A stretch of DNA of 40,218 bases from Bryobacterales bacterium. GTDB taxonomy: Bacteria; Acidobacteriota; Terriglobia; Bryobacterales; Bryobacteraceae. The position numbers and the translations under genes are program-made. Positions within the stretch are counted from its first letter, which is position 1. Each line of letters begins with the position of its first letter. Shown here in pieces: positions 7,772-14,853 of this stretch. The notes below the pieces were generated by a model. It was not told the origin of the DNA. It ran no database searches and worked only from the letters and a program-made list of their open reading frames with translations. The stretch is from contig JAFAQY010000044.1 in the NCBI GenBank assembly GCA_019261985.1, forward strand, positions 1 through 40,218. The letters run 5' to 3'.

Positions 7772-10367
7772 CCGGCTGATGAGCCTGGTGGAGCTGGCAT
7801 TAGCTCAGCCGCCATCCGGCCGCGATATCTACGTTCGAAGCGCTTGTGGGGACAACCCGGAATTAATCGACGCGGTGCGAAGATACGTGGCGTGGGAAGA
7901 GCGCATGGACGGCTTCCTGTTGCGGCCGCTATTTCCCGCCCCCGATATCGAGCATCGTTTAGAGCCGGGAGACCTGCTGGCTGGGCGGTTTCGCATCGTG
8001 CGGGCGTTAAACGAGGGCGGGATGGGCATCGTGTACGAAGCGGTGGACGAGAAGCTCGAGCGCCGCGTCGCGATCAAATGCGCGAAGGCTGGCTTCCGGA
8101 AGCGCCTTTCCCCTGAAGTGCGGCACGCGAGTGAAATAAGCCATCGCAACGTCTGCAAGATCCACGAGCTGCACACCGCGGTAACGGGCCGCGGCGAAGT
8201 GGACTTTATCACGATGCAGCTGCTTGAAGGCGAGACGCTCTTCACCCGCTTGCGCGGAGGTCGTCTTCCTGAGTCGCAGGCGCGTTCCATCGCCCGCCAA
8301 CTTTGTGCCGGGCTGGCCGAGGCGCATCGTCACCGCGTAATTCACGGCGACTTGAAGAGCAATAACGTCATCCTCGCGCCGGATGCGGATGGAACCGAGC
8401 GCGCGGTGATTACCGATTTCGGGTTGGCGCGAGGTCCCGCGGCGAACGCGGCACGCGGCGCGGCGGAGTCGCTCGAAGCGGGCGGGGCGCCGGACTACAT
8501 GGCGCCGGAGTTGTGGAAAGGCGAGAAAGCTTCGGCTGCATCCGATGTGTATGCGCTCGGCGTCCTGCTATGCGAGCTTGCCACAGGCAAGCGGCCGTTT
8601 GGACCGGACGTGGCGCTCGAGGAGCGGCTGGCCAGCCCGCCTCCAGCAATTCATCCTAAGTGGGACGCGGTGCTCTCGCGCTGCCTCGCTCCCGACCCGG
8701 CGAAGCGATTTCGCGATGCCGCGGAAGTAGCGAAGGCGCTGGATCCGCCGCGGCCGCAGCGATGGTGGTTGACAGCCGCTGCCGCGTTGGTGCTCTCATT
8801 AGTAGCCGCGTGGGTGACGTATGACCGTGCGACTGCGCCGAAGGAATCGTGGCGGCTGGCAGTGATGCCCGTAGAAGCATTGTCGCCCGATACTTTGAAT
8901 ATTGCTTCGGACCTCTCATCCAAAGTTGCCGGCACTCTTCGCCACATTAATGGGGGTAGAGTTGCAGGTCTCAGCATTGTCCCGCCCGAAAAAGCGCAAT
9001 CGGTATCCGACGCCACACACATCGTGCGTGCGACAATATCCCGCCAGAATGGGAAATTGCTCATCCAAGCGACCATCGGAGACAAGCGAAGCAGCGTCAA
9101 TGTTGGAGAGAGGACTCTAGTCTACGGTCCGGGGGATGAGCGGTACGCCCCGGTGGCACTGGCGGGTGTCGTAACAGCAACATTAAACCTGCCGCCTCTG
9201 ACGGTGCCATCCGTCAATTCACGAGCCGCCAAAAATTATTGGGATGGAGTTTGGTACACGCGCCAAAACTCGACTCTCGATAAAGCGATCCAGTGTTTAA
9301 GACAGGCCGTTCAGGAAGATCCCGATTCGGCCCTTACTTGGGCCGCGTTGGCGGAGGCACAGTGGTTCGAATATCATTTCTCGAGAGATCAGGCTTGGCG
9401 TGATCGCGCGCGTGATTCGCTACAAGAGGCCGAGGCTCGCAATCCTGATGTTGCGCTCGCGCACCGCGTGGAGGGATACATCCAATATACAGAGGGGTTC
9501 CGTTCGCAAGCGGAGGCGGAGTTTAAGAGAGCTATCACGTTGCAACCCCGAGACGCCATTGCTCATATCTGGCTTGGAAAGACATACGAAGACGACAACC
9601 GGCTGGATGACGCGCTGGCTTCATTTCTGAAGGGGTCTGAAGTTGAACCGAGTTATTTCAAGCCGTATTTTAACGTCGGCTCTTTTTATAACAACCGGGC
9701 TTATTATCGCGAGTCATCCAAACAACTAGAGAAGTCTGTGCTGCTGGCCCCCAACGAGGCGGACCCGCATTTTGCCCTCGGCGAAGTGTACATGAATCTA
9801 GGGCGATTTCACGATGCGGAAAATGAGTTGCGCGACGCGATCCGTTTAAGCGAGACCCCGACTGCATTGCATACGCTCGGAGTGGACCTAATATATGAAC
9901 ACCGGAACCAGGAAGCTGTTGAGTACATTACCCGCGCATTGAAACTAGGTCCGGAAAGATATCTATGGTGGATGACGTTAGGCATGGCCGAGCGCCAGTT
10001 GGGGTTAAGCGAGCAGTCCACGCGTGCTTACAACCGTGCTTTCGAATTAGCCGAAGCGGAGACGCGAAAGAATCCTAAAGACGGGTATACAAGATCGAAA
10101 ATGGCTTATTTGCTCGCCCGGCTGGGAAACCGGCAGAGAGCCGAATCCGAAATAGCTCAGGCACTGCAACTGACACCATCTAATGCCGAAGTCCGCTCGA
10201 CTGCGGCTGAGACCTATGAAGCTCTAGCTGAACGCGAAGAGACACTCAAAATTCTGAGCTCCTCAACCGACGAAGTAATCGCCGACCTAAGCCGCTGGCC
10301 GGAAGTGGCCGAATTACAAAACGATCCTCGCTTCCAACAATTGCTTATCGCCCGCCAAATCAAATAG
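7740..10367 (+). CDS. Membrane Ser/Thr protein kinase with C-terminal TPR repeats
   Basis: An 875-residue kinase with a cytoplasmic catalytic domain, one membrane span and a long TPR region. The kinase domain (about 82-335) has a glycine loop GGMG (93-96), ATP-anchoring K113, catalytic HGDLKSNN (202-209, D204), DFG (226-228) and APE (255-257). The residue before the catalytic Asp is Gly, not Arg, so this is a non-RD kinase and may not need activation-loop phosphorylation. The span is about 342-361 (WWLTAAAALVLSLVAAW). TPR-like helices fill about 495-850 outside the membrane and would bind a protein partner. The start is ATG 7740, behind a GGAGCAGGAAAAAG stretch and overlapping the sigma gene; longer frames upstream are reading-frame extension. 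The next gene starts 8 nt after the stop. Confidence 0.92.
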   Translation: MSGPKPALDDDRLMSLVELALAQPPSGRDIYVRSACGDNPELIDAVRRYVAWEERMDGFLLRPLFPAPDIEHRLEPGDLLAGRFRIVRALNEGGMGIVYEAVDEKLERRVAIKCAKAGFRKRLSPEVRHASEISHRNVCKIHELHTAVTGRGEVDFITMQLLEGETLFTRLRGGRLPESQARSIARQLCAGLAEAHRHRVIHGDLKSNNVILAPDADGTERAVITDFGLARGPAANAARGAAESLEAGGAPDYMAPELWKGEKASAASDVYALGVLLCELATGKRPFGPDVALEERLASPPPAIHPKWDAVLSRCLAPDPAKRFRDAAEVAKALDPPRPQRWWLTAAAALVLSLVAAWVTYDRATAPKESWRLAVMPVEALSPDTLNIASDLSSKVAGTLRHINGGRVAGLSIVPPEKAQSVSDATHIVRATISRQNGKLLIQATIGDKRSSVNVGERTLVYGPGDERYAPVALAGVVTATLNLPPLTVPSVNSRAAKNYWDGVWYTRQNSTLDKAIQCLRQAVQEDPDSALTWAALAEAQWFEYHFSRDQAWRDRARDSLQEAEARNPDVALAHRVEGYIQYTEGFRSQAEAEFKRAITLQPRDAIAHIWLGKTYEDDNRLDDALASFLKGSEVEPSYFKPYFNVGSFYNNRAYYRESSKQLEKSVLLAPNEADPHFALGEVYMNLGRFHDAENELRDAIRLSETPTALHTLGVDLIYEHRNQEAVEYITRALKLGPERYLWWMTLGMAERQLGLSEQSTRAYNRAFELAEAETRKNPKDGYTRSKMAYLLARLGNRQRAESEIAQALQLTPSNAEVRSTAAETYEALAEREETLKILSSSTDEVIADLSRWPEVAELQNDPRFQQLLIARQIK

Positions 10368-10375
10368 GAGAACGC

Positions 10376-10762
10376 ATGCGCATTGAGTTCAAGATCAAGT
10401 TCGAAAAAGACGGACTGACGATTTCACAGGATATAAATCCGGCGTCCACTTCTGGTGATGAAACCCGGCCGAACAGGACCGCAATCGGGGTTCCGCTGGT
10501 GTCATTACCGGGGAAGCGTTCAGAACTGGGGTCGCGGGACCCTCGCGGCGGGACGCAAGGCGACCCGTTCGGCGGGACGCAAGGCGACCCGTTCGGCGGC
10601 ACCCAAGGCGACCCGTTCGGGGGTAATCCGCCCGGATCGGCCCCGGTTTTCGTTCTGGGTCCAATCATTTTCAATGGCGCCAATCACGCCCAAGGCTCGT
10701 CTCCTGAAGGCTCGCCAGGCAACGACATCGAAACCAAGCCAAAATCGGAAGGCCAAAAATAA
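10376..10762 (+). CDS. Small protein with tandem GGTQGDPF repeats, unknown family
   Basis: A 128-residue protein without signal peptide or membrane span. The first 25 residues (MRIEFKIKFEKDGLTIS) look like a short beta-strand module. The middle holds three perfect GGTQGDPF units, flanked by degenerate ends (RDPRGG before, GGNPPG after). The tail is low complexity and rich in Gly, Asn, Ser and Lys (ETKPKSEGQK). AGGAG at 10366-10370 overlaps the kinase stop, so it is translated in the same operon. I recognise no family. Because a cysteine peptidase gene follows 11 nt later, it could be that enzyme's substrate or inhibitor; the repeated Gly-Gly pairs would be candidate cleavage sites. That is inference only. 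Confidence 0.7.
   Translation: MRIEFKIKFEKDGLTISQDINPASTSGDETRPNRTAIGVPLVSLPGKRSELGSRDPRGGTQGDPFGGTQGDPFGGTQGDPFGGNPPGSAPVFVLGPIIFNGANHAQGSSPEGSPGNDIETKPKSEGQK
10547..10618 (+). repeat. Three 24-bp in-frame tandem repeats
   Basis: Units lie at 10547-10570, 10571-10594 and 10595-10618, each encoding GGTQGDPF. The first two are identical. The third differs at two third-codon positions (GGG to GGC, ACG to ACC), and both changes are silent. Confidence 0.9.
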
Positions 10763-10773
10763 TAAGGAGGCGT

Positions 10774-11268
10774 ATGTCTGAATTCACCGTGCAACAGCAG
10801 GAGAAGAACCAATGGTGCTGGGCCGCCGTGGCCGTGAGCCTCAAGGACTATCTTACGGCGGGCAAAGGCTCGTCATCGCAATGCGCGTTAGCGATGGAAC
10901 TATTGAAGGTAGATGGGTGTTGTTCGGACAATCTTGCATGCGACCAGCAGGAGGGTTTGAAGGCAGCGTTAATTCAACTGCAGGTTATGAATTCAGACGT
11001 CGCCCTGATTCCTCACCCGCTTACCTTTCAGGAAATCCGGCAAGTAGTCGATGCGGGCTGGCCCATACCCGTTAGGATCGAATGGGAAGGGAATCCGGGC
11101 AACGCGCATTTCGTCGTGCTCTCGGGATATCGGGCCTCTGCAATACCCCAGGTAAGAGTCGAAGATCCTTTTTACGGAACGTCAATCGTGGATTATGGAA
11201 TATTCGTTGATGGTTATCGCGATTCCGGCATTTGGCGGCAGACATATCCGATATGGAAGGGAAAGTAG
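10774..11268 (+). CDS. Papain-like cysteine peptidase (AvrRpt2/C70-like)
   Basis: A 164-residue cytoplasmic peptidase of the papain fold. The nucleophile is in the family motif QWCWAAV (C15), the base in GNAHFVVLSGY (H112), and the third residue is probably D131 in VEDPFYG. Three further cysteines cluster at 49-56 (CC, then C56) and could form a disulfide or bind metal. There is no signal peptide or propeptide, so activity would have to be controlled by a partner or by where it is delivered. AGGAGG stands a few bases before the ATG. It is the fourth gene of the sigma-kinase operon, after the repeat protein, and is followed 2 nt later by a gene of unknown family. Target unknown. Confidence 0.82.
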   Translation: MSEFTVQQQEKNQWCWAAVAVSLKDYLTAGKGSSSQCALAMELLKVDGCCSDNLACDQQEGLKAALIQLQVMNSDVALIPHPLTFQEIRQVVDAGWPIPVRIEWEGNPGNAHFVVLSGYRASAIPQVRVEDPFYGTSIVDYGIFVDGYRDSGIWRQTYPIWKGK

Positions 11269-11270
11269 CG

Positions 11271-11879
11271 ATGGGATTCCGATTTCAGAAAGCACCGCCG
11301 AATGTGACGTCACAATTCTCGCAAGACCTGAAGAATGCAGCATTCCTAGGAGGAGGATATGAGCCGCGAAATGAGCATCATCTTCCAGCCTATCTCCTGA
11401 GTCTCACCGATCTGATCAAATTAAATCCTTATGATGGCATCGATGGCGTCGTGAAACACATAGCATGGCAATGCATAGCTACTGTCGCGGCCGATACTTC
11501 TAAAGTGGCTCTTGGAGATGTGACTCCAGTTAGCCCAGGTCCACAAACGCCGGCCGACCTTTTCAGCGGCAAGGTGCGAACCACCAGCTTCTCGCAGGGA
11601 CCTATTATCAACAACGCATATCAGAAGGCCCTTGCTTTGAGCACGGATCTCGGCGGCGACACGGCCTGCGACAATGGCGAGCCGCGTGCCCTGAGAATTC
11701 CCGGCCTTTTGGTAACCCTGTTCTGGATCAAAGCGCCTCCTGGGGGCACCGATTTGGTGGTTCCAATAAACTGTCAAATTCCTGAGCTGAAAACTCAGCC
11801 GAAGTACACCATGCAAGAATTTTTGACGGTTGCCAAAGGTCTGGCGCAGCATCGGTTGAACCTCAAAACTCCGGATTGA
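11271..11879 (+). CDS. Protein of unknown family, last gene of the sigma-kinase-peptidase operon
   Basis: A 202-residue soluble protein with no signal peptide, span or motif I can name. The start is ATG 11271, two bases after the peptidase stop, with AAGGG upstream; TTG 11232 and ATG 11253 lie inside the peptidase gene and lack a ribosome-binding site. Features that can be seen are a helical segment with a Trp (VKHIAWQCIATVAAD), a Gly/Pro-rich middle (TPVSPGPQTPADLFSG), a hydrophobic strand (LLVTLFWIKAPPGG) and a C-terminal helix (MQEFLTVAKGLAQHRL). The tight spacing suggests it works with the peptidase, for example as inhibitor, adaptor or substrate; nothing in the sequence decides which. 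Confidence 0.65.
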   Translation: MGFRFQKAPPNVTSQFSQDLKNAAFLGGGYEPRNEHHLPAYLLSLTDLIKLNPYDGIDGVVKHIAWQCIATVAADTSKVALGDVTPVSPGPQTPADLFSGKVRTTSFSQGPIINNAYQKALALSTDLGGDTACDNGEPRALRIPGLLVTLFWIKAPPGGTDLVVPINCQIPELKTQPKYTMQEFLTVAKGLAQHRLNLKTPD

Positions 11880-11940
11880 CGGAGTCCAAACTTTGGGGCG
11901 CTCGTCGAATCTTCTCCCCCGCCGGTGCCTCGCGACCGCC

Positions 11941-12105
11941 TCATGGCACTGACATTACCGGAGCTGCCAGAATGCGGCCTTCTGCCCCTCTGGATCGAGC
12001 ACCGTCAAAGTGGCAGTTATACCGGCCGGCGGCAGTTTGCTGCGAGCAATGTCGAATTTCAGCGGAGCGGTTTTCGGATGCAAACAAGTTTCGGAGAGCT
12101 TTAGA
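11941..12105 (-). pseudogene. Remnant of a VWFA-protein gene, 3' end only
   Basis: On the minus strand this stretch matches the last ~50 codons of the intact VWFA gene at 12766-14853. One frame gives APLKFDIARSKLPP and TVLDPEGQKAAFWQ, and another ends in APVMSVP plus TGA (11941-11943), against KLPPGEYNCQ...QAPVMLVP in the intact copy. Two single-base deletions break the frame: one C after GGAGC near 11967 and one base near 12029. Similarity fades beyond about 12105. It has no start and no upstream domain, so it is a decayed fragment from a duplication or recombination. It lies in the same orientation as the intact gene, so the Uma2-type gene between them is flanked by two imperfect direct repeats of about 140 bp. 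Confidence 0.8.
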
Positions 12106-12214
12106 TATTTTTTTAATCGCGTGCGGCAAATTGGGCGCACCCAATAGATCTAATCCAAGCCGGACTACTGTTTGTCGCCAGGTGAACGCAAGGTACTTGG
12201 CAACGCACCGCGGT

Positions 12215-12220
12215 TATAAT
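12215..12220 (+). promoter_or_regulatory. Perfect -10 box before the Uma2-type gene
   Basis: TATAAT at 12215-12220 lies 18 nt before the GTG start. No -35 element is found at normal spacing (TTGGCA at 12197-12202 is only 12 nt away). A start near 12227 would leave just the AGGAG (12228-12232) ahead of the gene. Confidence 0.35.
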
Positions 12221-12238
12221 CAAGGCCAGGAGTTCATC

Positions 12239-12763
12239 GTGGCTAGTACACCAACGAAGCTCATGACCGTGGCCGAATGGGATCACATTCCCAATCCGCC
12301 CGGCGGTGTGTACGAGCTGTATCACGGAGAACCGGTTAAAGTGGCCTTTGCCAAAGCACCACATACGAGAGGGCAGTGGCAGATTCGCCGCTTGCTTGAA
12401 AGCGCCGCCGGCGATGCAGGTGTAGTCAAAGAGGAAATGCCATTCCGGCCTGTGCCGGAATACGAGTGCTGGGCCGCCGATGTGGCACTTGTTTCCCACG
12501 CGCGTTGGAACAAAGATGATGATTGGCTGATGGGTCCGCCGGAACTAGTAGTCGAGATCATCTCGCCCTCCAATTCACTCCGGAAGCTCCGGGACAAAGC
12601 CTGCATTTGCCTGGAAAACGGAACTGTCGAGTTCTGGATCGTCGATCTCCGCCGCCGCGAAGTCTCCGTGCTGACGCCGCGCGGCGAAACTGTATACGCC
12701 GCAGGCGAGCGGATTCCGTTATACTTTGGCGGCGAAATCGCCGTCGCCGAGATCTTTCGCTAA
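12239..12763 (+). CDS. Uma2-family putative restriction-fold endonuclease
   Basis: A 174-residue protein of the Uma2 (DUF820) family, which has the PD-(D/E)XK nuclease fold. The family is often multi-copy and seldom characterised. Expected positions are present: E26 in GVYELYHGEPV, D81 in WAADVALVSHARW, E106 in PPELVVEIISPSNS and K120 in RDKACICLENG. The start is GTG 12239 with AGGAG at 12228-12232; ATG 12263 is an alternative, and the longer open frame upstream runs through the VWFA remnant and is not coding. It stands alone between that remnant and the intact VWFA gene, whose 3' end is 2 nt away, convergent. The genomic role is unknown. Confidence 0.8.
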   Translation: MASTPTKLMTVAEWDHIPNPPGGVYELYHGEPVKVAFAKAPHTRGQWQIRRLLESAAGDAGVVKEEMPFRPVPEYECWAADVALVSHARWNKDDDWLMGPPELVVEIISPSNSLRKLRDKACICLENGTVEFWIVDLRRREVSVLTPRGETVYAAGERIPLYFGGEIAVAEIFR

Positions 12764-12765
12764 CT

Positions 12766-14853
12766 TTACGGCACCAGCATCACCGGAGCCTGCCAGAACG
12801 CGGCCTTTTGCCCCTCCGGATCGAGGACCGTCACCTGACAGTTATACTCGCCCGGCGGTAGCTTGCTCAAAGCGATATCGAACTTCAGCGGAGTGGTTTT
12901 CAATCGATTATTCAAGCTCTCGGCGACTTCCAGCGGCGGGGTTTCGAAAGCCTTTGTCTGGCCCTGATAGAACGTAATGAACGCCACTAGCGGGTGCGCG
13001 GTTTCCAGGCCCTGCTGATACGCCTGCAGGTAAATGTACATGTCTTTCGTCTTGCTGAAGACGCGCGTTACGCTCGGAATCAGCTTCTGGCCTTCCTGCA
13101 CCAGCGGGTTCACGGATTCCGCCGCGCCTTTATCTTTTGCCGCGTTGAACAGGGCATTCTTCATATCCTCTCGCTGGCTACTCAGCACAACGGTGCTGAT
13201 GGCTACACGTTTTTCTTCTTTGTTCAGATTGGGGATGACGAAGGTGGCCTGAAATGTTCCGATGCGGCCCGTCTCGGCATCGCGCGCCAGGAATTTGATG
13301 GTGTGCTTGCCGGGCAGCAGCGTGAAACCGGTCGGATAGACGATGGGTTTTTTTGCCAGCTCCTGCGCGGTGGCGTCGCTGAGCTTCACATCGATTTTGT
13401 CGCGGACGTTGGACTCCGTGCTGCCGAACGGATCCTTGATTTCACCGATGAAGTCGAGCACCGTGTGCTCGGCGCCGCCTCTCTTGGCGAGCGCAAGCTC
13501 GCGTCCGGGAATCTTGACGGTCACGGGGACGAAGTATTCGGCTTTGTTTAATTGGAAATAGTCGATCTCCATCGCTATCGTTAGCTCGGTAATGGGATCT
13601 TGCAGCAGCAGCGCGTCTTCAAGCTGGCGCTCTTTATCGGCCGTCGTGAACTTGCTGAATACTTTGTTCGCGAAATAGCCCTGGCGGTAATCCAGCTTGT
13701 AGTCACCGGCAACAGTGATTTTCACGCGGCGGTATTTGCCGTCGGGATTCGTATTGCTCGTGTAATAGCCGAGGATGTAGTAACTTGAAATCGCCTTCTG
13801 GGCATTCACCATTCCCATCGCGAGGTCGTTGTTGTCCAGCAGGGCCTTCCCGCCGGTATCCGCGGCCATGGCCCACAATGTGTCTTGCGATTGTTGGAAA
13901 TTCCCCGTCATGGCCATCGCACTTGCGCCCGTATACATACCCGCTCCGCCCTGCGAGCCTCGAGTAGCATCGCCCATCGGCGCCGATGCCGTTAAGCCGC
14001 GCGCATCGATCGGCCAGAAGGAAACGCCGGCCTTGATTGCCGAATTGATGGTCGCGTGGAGCTGCGCCTGATTATCCACTCCGTTCAAACGCAATCCGCT
14101 TGCGAAATAAATCAGCGCCTTTTTCTCGCTCAGGCGTCCCAGCATGCCCGCCGCGGTTTGTAGCGCGGACAATTGGCGATCCGTGTTGAAGATATTGAAC
14201 TCGCTGTCATCCTGCCCGAATGCCGCGCCTGTATCGGAGCTGCTTGCATCGTTGGGATTCTCGTCATTTCCTTGCCCTTCGCCGACGGCGAGGGTTTCGA
14301 GCATGCTCAAAAGGCGGTCGCGGTCGTCCGTGAAATCCTGGAGCACTTCGACGCCTGCCCCCGAGTACTTCATAATCGCCATCAGGTCGGACGGCGTCAT
14401 CTGCATGCGGATGAACTTTTCGGCGGCTGTCAGCGCTCGCAATTGATCCGCGGGCGGCATCGCGCTCATGTCGAAATATAGAGCGAGAAGCCGCCGCTCC
14501 CGGTACTTCAGATCGCCCGTGGGCTCGGGGGCGATTTGCGTCGTGGTCAGCTTTTCGTAAATCTTGATGTCTTCGACCCTCTGCGTCTGAGGCACAGGCT
14601 TCAGCGGGACCTCGTCGAGCTTCTGATATTCGAAAAACTTGATCGTTTGCGGCGCGTTGTCTTCCGTGATGGTGAAGTCCTTCGCGGTAAGGCCCTCGAC
14701 CGGCTTTCCGCTTTTATCCAGAACCGAGACAGTTTCCACCACCAGCGTTGCGGAAGTGCTGAACGTGGGCGTCGCCGCGCCCGGCTGAACGTTCTGCCCG
14801 ACTTGCTGGGCAAGCAACGTGAAAGAGACAAACAGGGGAAGAAAAGGCTTCAT
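12766..14853 (-). CDS. Secreted VWFA-related protein (acidobacterial TIGR03436 type)
   Basis: A 695-residue exported protein. A short signal peptide (about residues 1-15) is followed by a strand-rich region with the typical phrase VSVLDKSGKPVEGLTAKDF (about 42-60). The VWFA domain (about 120-400) starts LLALYFDMSAMPP; its metal site reads D128-M-S130-A-M132, so the last Ser of DxSxS is Met and metal binding may be altered. The rest is beta-rich and probably envelope-exposed. The function of this large acidobacterial family is unknown. The start codon overlaps the stop of the Oar-like receptor gene by one base (TAATG), so the two are translationally coupled and probably act in the same surface complex. 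A broken copy of its last ~50 codons lies at 11941-12105. Confidence 0.88.
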   Translation of the reverse strand: MKPFLPLFVSFTLLAQQVGQNVQPGAATPTFSTSATLVVETVSVLDKSGKPVEGLTAKDFTITEDNAPQTIKFFEYQKLDEVPLKPVPQTQRVEDIKIYEKLTTTQIAPEPTGDLKYRERRLLALYFDMSAMPPADQLRALTAAEKFIRMQMTPSDLMAIMKYSGAGVEVLQDFTDDRDRLLSMLETLAVGEGQGNDENPNDASSSDTGAAFGQDDSEFNIFNTDRQLSALQTAAGMLGRLSEKKALIYFASGLRLNGVDNQAQLHATINSAIKAGVSFWPIDARGLTASAPMGDATRGSQGGAGMYTGASAMAMTGNFQQSQDTLWAMAADTGGKALLDNNDLAMGMVNAQKAISSYYILGYYTSNTNPDGKYRRVKITVAGDYKLDYRQGYFANKVFSKFTTADKERQLEDALLLQDPITELTIAMEIDYFQLNKAEYFVPVTVKIPGRELALAKRGGAEHTVLDFIGEIKDPFGSTESNVRDKIDVKLSDATAQELAKKPIVYPTGFTLLPGKHTIKFLARDAETGRIGTFQATFVIPNLNKEEKRVAISTVVLSSQREDMKNALFNAAKDKGAAESVNPLVQEGQKLIPSVTRVFSKTKDMYIYLQAYQQGLETAHPLVAFITFYQGQTKAFETPPLEVAESLNNRLKTTPLKFDIALSKLPPGEYNCQVTVLDPEGQKAAFWQAPVMLVP

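Noticed and set aside
10547-10618. CRISPR-like repeats
   Set aside because: Three directly adjacent 24-bp units without spacers, in frame and encoding the same eight residues; a coding repeat.
11876-12238. N-terminal extension of the Uma2-type protein
   Set aside because: This part of the open frame runs through the VWFA-gene remnant on the other strand and does not resemble Uma2; the GTG at 12239 has a good ribosome-binding site and the family N-terminus.
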